Of a stretch of DNA of 64,000 bases, positions 17,426 through 27,089 are shown one piece after another (within the stretch, counting starts at the first letter, position 1; each line of letters opens with the position of its first letter). A program made the position numbers and the translations under genes. The notes beneath the pieces are model-generated. The model had not been told where the DNA came from. It was given only the letters and a program-made list of their open reading frames with translations, and did not search any database. Origin of the DNA: Bacteroidota bacterium (GTDB lineage: Bacteria; Bacteroidota; Bacteroidia; UKL13-3); NCBI GenBank assembly GCA_027484685.1, contig JAIXSO010000007.1, positions 23,444-87,443 of the forward strand. Direction: 5' to 3'.

Positions 17426-17972
17426 ACGTATTTAAACTGTTAACTAATTTTTTTAAAATGGCTCTTGCTTTTGATAATTGCGATTTTGATGTTCCTTCGC
17501 TTATACCTAAGTTTTGGCTTATTTGTTTATGGCTCAAACCTTCTATGGCATATAAATTAACCACAGTTCTGTAGCCATCGGGTAATTTTTGCAATAATCC
17601 TAAAGCTTCATCTGGCGAAAGTTCTTTTACCAATTCGTTATCAAAATCGGGTAAATCGGGAACCAAAAACTCATTTTCGCTTATGGATAATAAAGGATTT
17701 TTATTCCTTGCTTTTAAATAATTAATGGCGTGGTTAACCATAATCCTGCTTAACCAAGTATTTAAACTGCTTTCGCCTTTAAATTTTTTTATTCCTTCAA
17801 AGGCTTTTATAAATCCTTCTTGTAAAATATCCTTAGCTTCGTCTTCATTTTTAGCAAACCTGATACAAATAGCAAACATTTTAGAATAGTATTTATCAAA
17901 AAACAACCGTTGAAAACGACTATCTTCCTCTTTGCACCCTTCTATAATTTCTTGCTCGGTAAAATCCTTCAT
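17415..17972 (-). CDS. ECF-type RNA polymerase sigma factor
   Basis: A 185-residue sigma-70-family protein of extracytoplasmic-function type. Region 2 (about 22-90) contains FAKNEDEAKDILQEGFIKAFEG and LNTWLSRIMVNHAIN. Region 4 (about 125-180) contains LPDGYRTVVNLYAIEGLSHKQISQNLGISEGTSKSQLSKARAILK. It heads the unit with the anti-sigma-like protein (11-bp overlap) and the PKD protein. Such sigma factors direct RNA polymerase to a few envelope promoters when the anti-sigma releases them. Confidence 0.93.
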   Translation of the reverse strand: MKDFTEQEIIEGCKEEDSRFQRLFFDKYYSKMFAICIRFAKNEDEAKDILQEGFIKAFEGIKKFKGESSLNTWLSRIMVNHAINYLKARNKNPLLSISENEFLVPDLPDFDNELVKELSPDEALGLLQKLPDGYRTVVNLYAIEGLSHKQISQNLGISEGTSKSQLSKARAILKKLVNSLNTYVI

Positions 17973-18381
17973 TCCATTTGCTGCTAAATAGACTCACTTT
18001 TTAAAAAAGGTTGCCTAGCTATTTTTAGTTTTTTTATAAAAAACAACGTTTGCTATAAAAAGATTTGAAAATGAAGCTTTTGTAAAAAAATTTAATTACT
18101 TCATTTTGATTTAAATAACTGTAGCCAACCAATTCTCAATTCGTGAAACAACTTTTATAATTGTTCCACAACTATTTTATTAACTATTAGCACTCTGCAA
18201 AACTAAAGCTTAGTTATCAACACCCATGTTGACAAGGAGTGGATATGTTACCTTGCTGAATGGCGTTATTTGGTAAGAAATAAAGCAAAAAAAATTTGTT
18301 TTAATTTTAAAAATCAATTAGTTAATTAAGCAATATATTTATTTTCAAAAAGAAAAAAATTAAGTTGAACAAATACTTAGC
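17973..18381. promoter_or_regulatory. 409-bp divergent spacer upstream of parA
   Basis: No gene is seen. Two inverted repeats stand out. GTGAAACAA-N9-TTGTTCCAC (18143-18151 and 18161-18169) has one mismatch and resembles parS half-sites in everted order. TCAACA-CCCA-TGTTGA (18217-18232) lies within TTATCAACA, one base from a DnaA box. These may be sites for ParB, DnaA or another regulator, but no canonical parS (TGTTTCACGTGAAACA) is present. Confidence 0.4.
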
Positions 18382-19194
18382 ATGGCAAAAATAATAGCAA
18401 TAGCAAATCAAAAAGGTGGAGTTGGTAAAACTACAACTGCCATTAATTTATCGGCAAGTTTAGCAGCTTTAGAGTTTAAAACTTTATTGGTTGATGCTGA
18501 TCCTCAGGCAAATTCGGCTTCAGGAACTGGTTTCGACCCACGTGAAGTGGCAACAGGTTTGTACGAAGTTATGGTAAACGAAATTCCGGCAACCAACGCC
18601 ATTGTGCCAACCGAACTTCAATACATGGATTTACTTCCATCAAACATTGACTTAGTTGGTGCTGAAATTGAGTTAGTTAATTTACCAAACAGAGAAAAAC
18701 TGTTAAAATTTGCGTTAGATACCATTAGAAAAGATTACGATTTTATCATTATTGATTGTTCGCCAAGTTTGGGTTTAATTACTACCAATGCTTTAGTAGC
18801 TAGCGATAGTGTTATAGTTCCTGTTCAGTGTGAGTATTTTGCACTAGAGGGTTTAGGTAAGTTATTAAACACCATCAAAATTGTACAACAAAGTTTAAAT
18901 ACCAATTTACAAATTGAAGGTATATTATTAACCATGTACGATATGCGTTTACGCTTGAGTAATCAAGTGGTAGAAGAAGTTAAAATGCATTTCCAACAAT
19001 TGGTTTTTGATACCATTATTCAACGTAATACTAAATTAAGCGAGGCTCCAAGTTTTGGCAAGCCAGTAATTTTACACGATGCAGAAAGCCGTGGCTCTAT
19101 TAATTACATGAATTTAGCTAAAGAACTTTTAGCAAAAAATGGCATGATTGAAGGATTTAACAGTGCCAATAACGATACACAATCGTTAAACTAA
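18382..19194 (+). CDS. parA: chromosome-partitioning ATPase ParA/Soj
   Basis: A 270-residue deviant Walker ATPase. The P-loop KGGVGKTTTAINL is at about 11-23, with the signature Lys preceding it. Walker A' is VDADPQANS and Walker B is FIIIDCSPSLGL. ParA binds DNA non-specifically as an ATP dimer and moves ParB-parS complexes during chromosome segregation. parB follows 45 bp downstream on the same strand. Confidence 0.96.
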   Translation: MAKIIAIANQKGGVGKTTTAINLSASLAALEFKTLLVDADPQANSASGTGFDPREVATGLYEVMVNEIPATNAIVPTELQYMDLLPSNIDLVGAEIELVNLPNREKLLKFALDTIRKDYDFIIIDCSPSLGLITTNALVASDSVIVPVQCEYFALEGLGKLLNTIKIVQQSLNTNLQIEGILLTMYDMRLRLSNQVVEEVKMHFQQLVFDTIIQRNTKLSEAPSFGKPVILHDAESRGSINYMNLAKELLAKNGMIEGFNSANNDTQSLN

Positions 19195-19239
19195 TAATAC
19201 ACAAACCAACCAAAAAAGCAGTAGAAAGATTATAATAAA

Positions 19240-20151
19240 ATGAGTAACCCACGCAGAAACGCATTAGGCCGAGGATTAAGTGCATTGCTTGAAAATGCCG
19301 CAACTGATATAACCACCACCGAATCGAAACCGGTTAATTCTATTAGCGAAGTACCTATTTCGCAAGTAGAAGCTAACCCTTTTCAACCAAGAACCGATTT
19401 TAAAGAAGAAGAATTAAACGAATTAGCCGAAAGCATTAAAGTACATGGTGTAATTCAGCCAATTACTGTTCGTAAAATTGGGTTTGATAGATACCAATTA
19501 ATTAGTGGAGAACGCAGAACGCGTGCTTCTCGCATAGCAGGTTTAGAAAAAATTCCTGCATTTATTCGCCTAGCCGATGACCAAGGAATGCTAGAAATGG
19601 CATTGATTGAAAACATTCAACGCGAAAATTTAAACGCCATGGAAGTAGCTTTAAGTTACAAACGCCTAATGGACGAATGTAAATTAAACCAAGAAGAGTT
19701 AGGCGATAGAGTTGGTAAAAACCGCAGTACTGTAAATAATTACATGCGTTTATTAAAATTGCCTGATAATATTCAAGCAGCTTTAAGAGACGATAAAATT
19801 TCGATGGGACATGCACGTGCCATTATAAATATTGACAATGCCGATGAGCAACAATATTTATTCAACGAAATGATTTTGAAAGATTTATCGGTACGCCAAG
19901 TAGAAGCTATGGTACGCGAGGCAAGCGAAAGAGCTAAGCAAGACCAAACGCTAATTGAAGACGAAAAACCAAAAAGCAAAAAAGCAGCAAAACCAGCTTT
20001 AAGCGAGGTAGTAGCCGAGTTTCAAAAACTATTAACCGATAAATTTGGTAATAAAGTAAAAATTACCAACGATGAAAAAGGAAAAGGTAGCATTACCATT
20101 CCATTTAAATCGGAAAACGATTTGAACAAAATTTTAGATATGTTATCGTAA
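19240..20151 (+). CDS. parB: chromosome-partitioning protein ParB
   Basis: A 303-residue ParB. The conserved N-terminal tag NALGRGLSALL, which stimulates ParA, is at about 7-17. The CTP-binding catalytic domain contains NPFQPRTDF and GERRTRASRIAGL. The helix-turn-helix region has LNQEELGDRVGKNRSTVNNYMRLLKL. The C-terminal dimerisation region follows a Lys-rich linker (about 240-303). It loads at parS and slides on DNA as a CTP clamp. No parS is visible in the window. A terminator lies 82 bp after its stop. Confidence 0.96.
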   Translation: MSNPRRNALGRGLSALLENAATDITTTESKPVNSISEVPISQVEANPFQPRTDFKEEELNELAESIKVHGVIQPITVRKIGFDRYQLISGERRTRASRIAGLEKIPAFIRLADDQGMLEMALIENIQRENLNAMEVALSYKRLMDECKLNQEELGDRVGKNRSTVNNYMRLLKLPDNIQAALRDDKISMGHARAIINIDNADEQQYLFNEMILKDLSVRQVEAMVREASERAKQDQTLIEDEKPKSKKAAKPALSEVVAEFQKLLTDKFGNKVKITNDEKGKGSITIPFKSENDLNKILDMLS

Positions 20152-20537
20152 TAATTTAATTCTAAAAGTAATAAATACATTTTACTTTTGTACACTCTAA
20201 TTTTTAGATAAATTTTAAATTAATTTTTATAATAATGAGCTCGGTAATTTATCGGGCTCATTCTTTTTATATTTGCTTTAATTATTTCTTTTTTATTACA
20301 AGTATTCTTTATTTTAAGTGTTTTAAACAGCTAATTTAAGTATTGAAGCTTGGATTCTTAATTGTAAAAATAACAAGCAACTATTTTATTCCGCTTTCAT
20401 GCATAATTGAGTCCAATTTATTTGAGGTAGCTTAATACCATCTATGATTTACACTAAACACATTGGCCTAATTTGAAATCAAAATGGTATTATATAACCA
20501 ATTTTAAATTATGTTTGTGTTTTAAACCCCAATAATA
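20152..20537. other. 386-bp spacer between parB and the MFS gene
   Basis: It holds the parAB terminator (20234-20262) and, at the right end, a possible -7 element TATGTTTG at 20510-20517, 20 bp before the MFS start codon. No TTG is well placed upstream of it. Nothing else is recognisable. Confidence 0.5.
20234..20262 (+). terminator. parAB terminator
   Basis: The stem AATGAGCTCG / CGGGCTCATT, with one G-U pair and a 9-nt loop, is followed by TCTTTTTAT. It is the first hairpin after parB. Confidence 0.8.
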
Positions 20538-21761
20538 ATGACAGTAAAACGCAATGCAGCACTAGGCTTTATATTTATCACCATTTTGGTTGATGTAATT
20601 GGACTTGGAATTATTATTCCGGTGGTTCCAAAATTAATTGAAAAATTAACAGGTGAAGGTATTTCTGAAGCATCGCGCTATGGCGGTTGGTTGGTATTTT
20701 GCTTTGCAATTATGCAATTTTTGTTTTCGCCAATTTTGGGTGGATTAAGCGATAGATTTGGCAGACGACCTGTTTTATTACTTTCGCTATTGGGTTTAGG
20801 ATTAGATTATATTTTACATGCTTACGCTCCATCTATTACATGGTTATTTGTAGGGAGGTTAATAGCTGGTGTAATGGGAGCAAGTTTTACTACAGCCACA
20901 GCTTACATAGCCGATATTAGTACACCCGAAAAACGTGCTCAAAATTTTGGTTTAATTGGTGCTGCTTTTGGTTTAGGTTTTATTATTGGGCCAATAATTG
21001 GTGGGCTTTCGGCTAAATGGGGCCCAAGCATGCCATTTTTAGTAGCTGCAAGTTTAACATTGCTTAATTTACTTTATGGTTATTTTGTATTACCAGAATC
21101 GTTATTAAAAGAAAATAGACGGAAATTTGAGTGGAAAAGAGCTAATCCAATTGGTTCGTTGGCACATTTAAAAAAATACCCAGTAGTTTCAGGCTTAATA
21201 GCATCGTTGGTGTTAATTTATATTGCTTCGCATGCTGTGCAATCAAATTGGAGCTATTTTACTATGTACAAATTTAATTGGAACGAAGAAATGGTTGGCT
21301 ATTCGCTAGCTGTAGTTGGTGTTTTGGTTTCCATTGTTCAAGGTTTTTTAATTAGGGTAATTAACCCAAAATTAGGTCAAAACAAGTCCATATATTTAGG
21401 CTTATTGTTGTATGCCATTGGTTTAATTTTATTTGGCTTAGCTTGGAAGGATTGGATGATGTTTGCTTTTTTAATTCCTTATTGCCTTGGAGGAATAGCA
21501 GGCCCAGCTATACAAGGTTTAATATCGAACCAAGTGCCTCCAACTGAACAAGGTGAATTACAAGGAGCTTTAACAAGTTTAATAAGCCTTACCTCTATTA
21601 TTGGCCCACTTATAATGAATAATTTATTTGCTTATGCCACTGCAAAAGATTCATTGTTCTTTTTACCAGGAGCTCCATTCTTTTTAGCTGCATTGCTTAT
21701 TTTTATAAGTGGCTTTTTAGCTTTAAAAACTTTATCGAAACATCGTTTCAAAAAAGCATAA
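20538..21761 (+). CDS. MFS exporter, TCR/Tet type
   Basis: A 407-residue, 12-segment major facilitator protein. It has the drug:H+ antiporter-1 signatures: [14 protein letters not shown] in helix 1, the motif A loop [16 protein letters not shown], and the motif C-like [19 protein letters not shown] in helix 5. It is close in outline to class A/TetA efflux proteins and to general TCR/Tet-family exporters of many Bacteroidota genomes. Tetracycline export cannot be assumed. No TetR regulator is adjacent. Confidence 0.88.
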   Translation: MTVKRNAALGFIFITILVDVIGLGIIIPVVPKLIEKLTGEGISEASRYGGWLVFCFAIMQFLFSPILGGLSDRFGRRPVLLLSLLGLGLDYILHAYAPSITWLFVGRLIAGVMGASFTTATAYIADISTPEKRAQNFGLIGAAFGLGFIIGPIIGGLSAKWGPSMPFLVAASLTLLNLLYGYFVLPESLLKENRRKFEWKRANPIGSLAHLKKYPVVSGLIASLVLIYIASHAVQSNWSYFTMYKFNWNEEMVGYSLAVVGVLVSIVQGFLIRVINPKLGQNKSIYLGLLLYAIGLILFGLAWKDWMMFAFLIPYCLGGIAGPAIQGLISNQVPPTEQGELQGALTSLISLTSIIGPLIMNNLFAYATAKDSLFFLPGAPFFLAALLIFISGFLALKTLSKHRFKKA

Positions 21762-21778
21762 TCAAAAACTAATTAAAT

Positions 21779-21814
21779 AAAAAAGGCTTGTTTTTTCTAA
21801 AACAAGCCTTTTTT
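21779..21814. terminator. bidirectional terminator between convergent genes
   Basis: A 16-bp perfect stem, AAAAAAGGCTTGTTTT / AAAACAAGCCTTTTTT, with a 4-nt loop. It lies between the MFS gene and the convergent thioredoxin-rhodanese gene and is built to work both ways. Confidence 0.92.
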
Positions 21815-21838
21815 ATATAAATGATTATCAATAACTTA

Positions 21839-22588
21839 CTATTTAGCCATATTGCTTTCAATAACTTTTAATAAATCGGCTTTGGTAATTAAACCAATAT
21901 TGGTGTAAACACGTTTACCGTTTTTATAAAGAATTAGGGTTGGCAATTCTTCTACATTTAAGTTTTTTACTATTTCTTGGCTTTCGTCAGCATTTACTTT
22001 TATAAATGTTAATTTATCTTTTTTCTCTTCAGCTATTTCGGCTAAGTAAGGAGCCATTTTTTTACATGGGCCACACCATGGTGCATATACATCAACCAAT
22101 ACCAATTGATTATCTGCAATTTGTTTATTTAAGTCGGCTAACGATAAGCCTGTAGTTGCAGGTTTTACTGGTTCATTTCCAGTAACCGAAATTGGTTTCG
22201 TAGCATTGCGCCAAGCATTCATACCGCCTTTTAAATCATATACTTGGGCAAAACCCATCTCTTTTAATTTATTGGCTGCACTTGCGCTTCGGCCTCCAGC
22301 TAAACAATATACATATACTGGTTTGGTTTTATCTAATTTGGCTGCTTCAGCAGCAAAGTTATCGCCATTCCAATCAATGTTTTTTGCAGTTCCAATAAAA
22401 CCTTCGGCATATTCTCCTGGGGTTCTTACATCAATTAATTGAATATTTTTATCGGCATTAATATTTTGCTCAAATGCATTTACATCAAGCTTTCCACCAG
22501 CTCCATTGGCATTATTTTGGCAAGATGAAATATTGATAACAAAAAATAGCGCTATAACGGCTGTGGTAAAAAATTTAATAATTTTCAT
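21839..22588 (-). CDS. rhodanese-thioredoxin fusion lipoprotein
   Basis: A 249-residue protein. A lipobox ending in Cys23 (NISSC) predicts a lipoprotein facing the periplasm. A rhodanese domain (about 35-130) has active-site Cys95 in YCLAGGRSAS. A thioredoxin domain (about 145-249) has WCGPC at 171-175. It probably handles sulfane sulfur or disulfides outside the inner membrane. It lies 2 bp downstream of an MBL-rhodanese persulfide enzyme in the same operon, which supports a role in sulfide or persulfide detoxification. Confidence 0.9.
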   Translation of the reverse strand: MKIIKFFTTAVIALFFVINISSCQNNANGAGGKLDVNAFEQNINADKNIQLIDVRTPGEYAEGFIGTAKNIDWNGDNFAAEAAKLDKTKPVYVYCLAGGRSASAANKLKEMGFAQVYDLKGGMNAWRNATKPISVTGNEPVKPATTGLSLADLNKQIADNQLVLVDVYAPWCGPCKKMAPYLAEIAEEKKDKLTFIKVNADESQEIVKNLNVEELPTLILYKNGKRVYTNIGLITKADLLKVIESNMAK

Positions 22589-22590
22589 TT

Positions 22591-24006
22591 TTATAATAAA
22601 GTTAAAGGCGCAATATAATTGGTTTTGGGAACACTTGTTTTTGAAATTTCGGTAAATCCTCCAATTACATCCACAAAATTATTCCAACCTCTTTGTTTTA
22701 AAATAGATGCAGCCACCATACTTCTATATCCACCAGCACAATGTAAAATAAATGGCTTATCTTTAGGAAACTCAGCCAAATGGTTGTTAATTTTTGCTAA
22801 TGGAATATTTAACGCCCCAATTACATGGCTTGACTCAAACTCGCTTGCTTTTCTAACATCAATAACCAAAGTATTTTTTGTTTTATAAATTTGCTCAAAT
22901 TCTTGAGCTGTAATTCGGTTTATTATGTCAAATTCATGACCGCTATTTTTCCAAATATTAAATCCACCATCTAAAAAACCAATGGTTTTATCGTAACCAA
23001 CGCGTGCTAGCCTAATAATGGTTTCTTCTTCGCGGCCTTTATCAGTTACAATAATAATTTTTTGGTTTATATCGCTTATTAAATCGCCAACCCACATAGC
23101 AAAGTTACTGTCTAAGCCAATATTTATGCTCAAAGGCACACTTCCCTCGCTGTAATCATTTGCGTTTCGTGTGTCTAAAACCAGCACATCATCTTGTTTT
23201 GACAATAATTCAAAAGCCGAAATAGTAAGTGGTTGCATACCACGTTTTATTATTTCGTCAATACTTTCGTAACCATTAATGTTTAACAATACATTTTTAG
23301 GAAAATAAGCCGGTGGAGTGGTTAAACCAGTTAATACCTCTTTTATAAACTCTTCTTTGGTCATATTAGGGCGAAGTGCATAGTTGAATTTCTTTTGATT
23401 CCCAAGGGTGTCAACCGTTTGTTTGCTCATCATTTTACCGCAGGCACTGCCAGCTCCGTGATTAGGATAAATTACCAAATCATCGCTCAATGGCATAATT
23501 TTATTTCTTAACGAATCGTATAAATGACTTGCTAAAATTTCTTCAGTTAAATCGGCAATAACGTGTTGCGCTAAATCAGGCCTGCCTACATCGCCAATGA
23601 ACAAAGTATCGCCAGTTATTAAACCTTTTTCTTGGTTATTTTCATCAATCAATAAATAACAAGTACTTTCCAAAGTATGTCCTGGAGTATGAATTACTTT
23701 TATTTTACAACTCCCTACTTCAAACATTTGATTATCCTCAGCTACAATTGCTGCAAAATTAGGTTTTGCAGTTGGGCCATAAACAATCAAAGCATTGGCT
23801 TTTTTAGCTAAATCAATATGCCCCGATACAAAATCGGCATGAAAATGTGTTTCGAAAATATATTTTATTTTGGCGTTATCGTGTTTGGCTTTTTCCAGAT
23901 AAGGAGCCACCTCACGTAATGGATCAAAAATAGCTGCTTCGCCATTACTTTCAATATAATATGCTGCGTGAGCCAAACATCCTGTGTATATTTGATTAAT
24001 AATCAT
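22591..24006 (-). CDS. MBL-fold persulfide dioxygenase-like protein with two rhodanese domains
   Basis: A 471-residue protein. The metallo-beta-lactamase domain (about 1-250) carries THFHADFVSGH, HTPGHTLEST and GDTLFIGDVGRPDL, as in ETHE1/CstB persulfide dioxygenases that oxidise glutathione or CoA persulfide to sulfite. Two rhodanese domains follow. The first (about 258-360) has VTDKGREEET where the catalytic Cys loop should be, so it looks inactive. The second (about 370-465) has HCAGGYRS with the Cys intact. The exported rhodanese-thioredoxin gene follows 2 bp downstream. Confidence 0.9.
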   Translation of the reverse strand: MIINQIYTGCLAHAAYYIESNGEAAIFDPLREVAPYLEKAKHDNAKIKYIFETHFHADFVSGHIDLAKKANALIVYGPTAKPNFAAIVAEDNQMFEVGSCKIKVIHTPGHTLESTCYLLIDENNQEKGLITGDTLFIGDVGRPDLAQHVIADLTEEILASHLYDSLRNKIMPLSDDLVIYPNHGAGSACGKMMSKQTVDTLGNQKKFNYALRPNMTKEEFIKEVLTGLTTPPAYFPKNVLLNINGYESIDEIIKRGMQPLTISAFELLSKQDDVLVLDTRNANDYSEGSVPLSINIGLDSNFAMWVGDLISDINQKIIIVTDKGREEETIIRLARVGYDKTIGFLDGGFNIWKNSGHEFDIINRITAQEFEQIYKTKNTLVIDVRKASEFESSHVIGALNIPLAKINNHLAEFPKDKPFILHCAGGYRSMVAASILKQRGWNNFVDVIGGFTEISKTSVPKTNYIAPLTLL

Positions 24007-24100
24007 TTTATGTAAATATTTATTTACACAAATTTCAACTCAAATAATTGAATAACGATTGACGAGAGTCAAGTATTTTAATAAATTATACTATCAAAAT

Positions 24101-25840
24101 TTAGTTTTTTACAAACTGAATATAAAATGTAGTACCCACCCCAACTTCGCTTTCTACATGTATTTTACCACCAGTTTTATTTAAAAAATCTTTGCAAAGC
24201 AATAAACCCAAGCCTGTTCCTTTTTCATTATCGGTACCAAGTGTGGTAAAGGTTTCAGAACCAAATAGTTTTTTCACCTTGTCAGCAGTCATACCAATGC
24301 CTGTATCTTTGAAAATAACCGTTTCTTCATCATTGATAACTTGTGTTGAAACAACGATTGAATCTCCAGATTTACAAAACTTAATAGCATTTGAAAATAA
24401 ATTTCTAAACACCAATTGCACTGTATTTCTATCGGCATTTAATAAATAATCGCTTGCTATATTATTTACTATCTGTATGTTTTTCTCAGATGATAGTTTG
24501 TTAAAGAATAATATTTCGCCATTTACCAAATTCTGCAATAATATTTGTTCTACCATTATTTTTACAGCATCTATTTGACTTTTTGACCAATTGAGCAAAT
24601 TTTCTAGCAAAGTAGAAGTATAATCAACATTTTCGGTCAATTTAGGCAAATATTGTTTAAACTCCTCAGGCGAAAGCTCGTCTTCGCTTACAATACGAAG
24701 CATACTTACCAAACTAGCAAATGGTGCTTTTAAATCGTGGGCTATAATTGAAAATAACTTATCCTTTAATTTATTGAGTTCTTCTAACTGCTGAGTTTGT
24801 TTTTCTAATTTTTCTTTAGCTAACTCACTTTCGGTTATATCTCTAAATATTAATAAATTACCTTTATAAACACCTTTCATAGGGTTTATTTCTCCTACAG
24901 TAATATCAAAAATACGGCTATGTGTACTTAAGATAAAATGCTTACCATTAGCTACTTGTAATTCATCTTTCAGTAGATTACTTTGTTCAATAATATCCAA
25001 TATATTCTTCCCAATAATATCTGTATCTATTGTATTTAAAAACTTTAAAACTACAGCATTCACATCTAAAATTCGATACTGCCAATCAATAACAATAACG
25101 CCTTCGCTCATATTTTCAATTACTTTTTCTCTAGCTATTGGAATTAAATTAAATAAACTATGTCTTAATAAAGAAAATGCAATAGTTGAAGAAGTAATGA
25201 TAAAAGCATAAGGAGTTAAATCAATATGACCAAAAGGCCTATAACCTACTATGTATACTAAATTGGTTATCCAAGGAATTAATGCTGCAAAAATGATAGA
25301 AATATATTGCTTTCTATAAATAAAATATCCTTTAATCAATGTATTTATTAGTAAATAAATACCTAAAATAAGCATAAAGTAAAAATAGACGGTATGAATT
25401 ATATATACTATACCTGGTGTAATGGAAAGCAGTGGAATACCTCCAGAATTATCAATTGCTACATTTTTATAATGTAAATGATGATAATCATTGGTAAGAA
25501 CAAGTACAAATTCAATAATGGAGAAAATGAATATTAAATACATACTTCCCTTGGCTAACCATTCGGATTTATTGATAAATTTGAGTACGAAAACAATCCA
25601 AAGAGCCGGCAAAAATGAAATACCTAAATACTCCAACTTTATAAAAAATAACATTTGCTCTAAATTTGAACTAGCTAACTCAAAAGCATAAGCAATACTC
25701 CAAACGGAAATAAAAAACATTAAAGAAGAAAACCACTTTACAACTCCACCAATGCGTTGAAAAAGAACAACTGCTAAAAATAAATTAGCACTTCCAATTA
25801 TTAATAAAACTAAAGCAAAAATATTAAATTCAAAACTCAT
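24101..25840 (-). CDS. sensor histidine kinase with 7-TM N-terminus and PAS domain
   Basis: A 579-residue kinase. Seven hydrophobic segments (about 1-235) form a histidine-kinase N-terminal 7TM region. A PAS domain (about 240-350) contains VIVIDWQYRILDVNAVVLKFL. The phosphoacceptor His is in FSIIAHDLKAPFASL. The ATP-binding domain has NLFSNAIKF, DTGIGM and GTGLGLLL. No response regulator gene is adjacent, so it is an orphan here. The neighbouring WecA-type gene is 33 bp away on the same strand and may be co-transcribed. Confidence 0.93.
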   Translation of the reverse strand: MSFEFNIFALVLLIIGSANLFLAVVLFQRIGGVVKWFSSLMFFISVWSIAYAFELASSNLEQMLFFIKLEYLGISFLPALWIVFVLKFINKSEWLAKGSMYLIFIFSIIEFVLVLTNDYHHLHYKNVAIDNSGGIPLLSITPGIVYIIHTVYFYFMLILGIYLLINTLIKGYFIYRKQYISIIFAALIPWITNLVYIVGYRPFGHIDLTPYAFIITSSTIAFSLLRHSLFNLIPIAREKVIENMSEGVIVIDWQYRILDVNAVVLKFLNTIDTDIIGKNILDIIEQSNLLKDELQVANGKHFILSTHSRIFDITVGEINPMKGVYKGNLLIFRDITESELAKEKLEKQTQQLEELNKLKDKLFSIIAHDLKAPFASLVSMLRIVSEDELSPEEFKQYLPKLTENVDYTSTLLENLLNWSKSQIDAVKIMVEQILLQNLVNGEILFFNKLSSEKNIQIVNNIASDYLLNADRNTVQLVFRNLFSNAIKFCKSGDSIVVSTQVINDEETVIFKDTGIGMTADKVKKLFGSETFTTLGTDNEKGTGLGLLLCKDFLNKTGGKIHVESEVGVGTTFYIQFVKN

Positions 25841-25873
25841 TAATCACATAACTAACCACAAAATATAACTAAG

Positions 25874-26980
25874 TTATTTATTTTGCTTACCCAATAACTC
25901 CTCTATTTCTTGTTCAATTTCGTTAGCATCTGCATCAATATCTGTAATGATATGGCGATAAATATAAACAGGTAATTGACCTAAAATAATAGCCATACCA
26001 ACAATTACAGAGCCTAACAATAAAATATCATTTTTACGTAATATAAATGCAACTGTAATAAATAAAACATTAGTAGCGTATAAAGTAAAACTTACTTGAG
26101 CATGAGAAAGTCCAATTTTTATCAACCAATGATGAATATGGTTTCTATCTGCTTTAAAAGGAGATTGTTTATTTAATATTCTAATGATAAAAACACGAAG
26201 CGTATCGTATAAAGGAACTATAAGTACTGCTATAGCTAACACAGGTGCTGTATTTAAAGTCAAATCAACAGAATGAGGGACATTTCCAAATTCAATAAAC
26301 TTAATGGTAAATACCGAAATTAAAAAACCAATGGTAAGCGAACCTGCATCGCCCATAAAAATTTTAGCTGGGGCAAAGTTATAAAACAAGAAACCAAAAA
26401 TAGAGCCAGCTAAAGCAAAACTAATAGAAGCCCAAGCATATTCACCAATTAAATAAAACCATATAGAGTATGATAAAGAAATAATAAATCCTAATCCCCC
26501 AGCTAATCCATCCACACCATCAATTAGATTAAAGGCATTTGTTATAACAATTAAAGTAAACATACTTATTGGAATACTAACAAGAACAGGTACATCGTAA
26601 ATGCCAAATATACCTTGAAAATTAGTTATACGTAAACCTTCAACAGCACATACCAAAGTGGCTGAAAAAATTTGCATAACCAACTTGTTAACAGGGGAAA
26701 GCATAATAATATCATCTTTCAAACCCGAAAAAAACAAAATAATTAAACCTGCGGAAAGATATTGTAATCTAGGCATATCCGCACCACCCCAAATACAAAT
26801 CGAGATAGCAAATGATGCAAATATAGCTAAACCACCGAGTCTGGGAATTTTACTAGTATGCAATTTTCTATCACTATGAGAGTCATACAAACCTTTTAAT
26901 TTTGCTATTGTAATAATGGAAGGAATACCGAATAAAACAATAAAAAAAGCTGTAATAAAAATGAGTGTAGTATTTAACAT
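25874..26980 (-). CDS. polyprenyl-phosphate GlcNAc-1-phosphate transferase (WecA/TagO/MraY family)
   Basis: A 368-residue integral membrane enzyme with about ten segments. It has the MraY-superfamily motifs: KLHTSKIPRLGG, the metal-binding GLKDDI, NAFNLIDGVDGLAGG, FMGDAGSLTIGF and the substrate loop RNHIHHWLI. It would move a sugar-1-phosphate, usually GlcNAc, from UDP to undecaprenyl phosphate and so start O-antigen, capsule or wall glycan synthesis. The HIHHW loop favours the WecA branch over MraY. No glycan operon is adjacent. Confidence 0.88.
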   Translation of the reverse strand: MLNTTLIFITAFFIVLFGIPSIITIAKLKGLYDSHSDRKLHTSKIPRLGGLAIFASFAISICIWGGADMPRLQYLSAGLIILFFSGLKDDIIMLSPVNKLVMQIFSATLVCAVEGLRITNFQGIFGIYDVPVLVSIPISMFTLIVITNAFNLIDGVDGLAGGLGFIISLSYSIWFYLIGEYAWASISFALAGSIFGFLFYNFAPAKIFMGDAGSLTIGFLISVFTIKFIEFGNVPHSVDLTLNTAPVLAIAVLIVPLYDTLRVFIIRILNKQSPFKADRNHIHHWLIKIGLSHAQVSFTLYATNVLFITVAFILRKNDILLLGSVIVGMAIILGQLPVYIYRHIITDIDADANEIEQEIEELLGKQNK

Positions 26981-27037
26981 ATGTTATAAATAGAAAACAA
27001 ATAACAATAATTTTATGAAAAAAAAAAGAAAAAAAAA

Positions 27038-27070
27038 AAGTCCTGACTATCAAACTGATAATTAGGACTT
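27038..27070 (-). terminator. terminator of the ribosomal super-operon
   Basis: The stem AAGTCCTGACTATCA / TGATAATTAGGACTT (15 bp with two G-U type pairs, loop AAC) lies 20 bp after the rplQ stop. A nearly unbroken A-run at 27018-27037 reads as a very long U-tract on the minus strand. Confidence 0.93.
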
Positions 27071-27089
27071 AAATTTCATTTATTCGAAA

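Noticed and set aside
20538..21761. Calling the MFS gene a tetracycline-resistance determinant
   Set aside because: The TCR/Tet family includes many exporters of other compounds, and no TetR-type regulator or mobile context is present.
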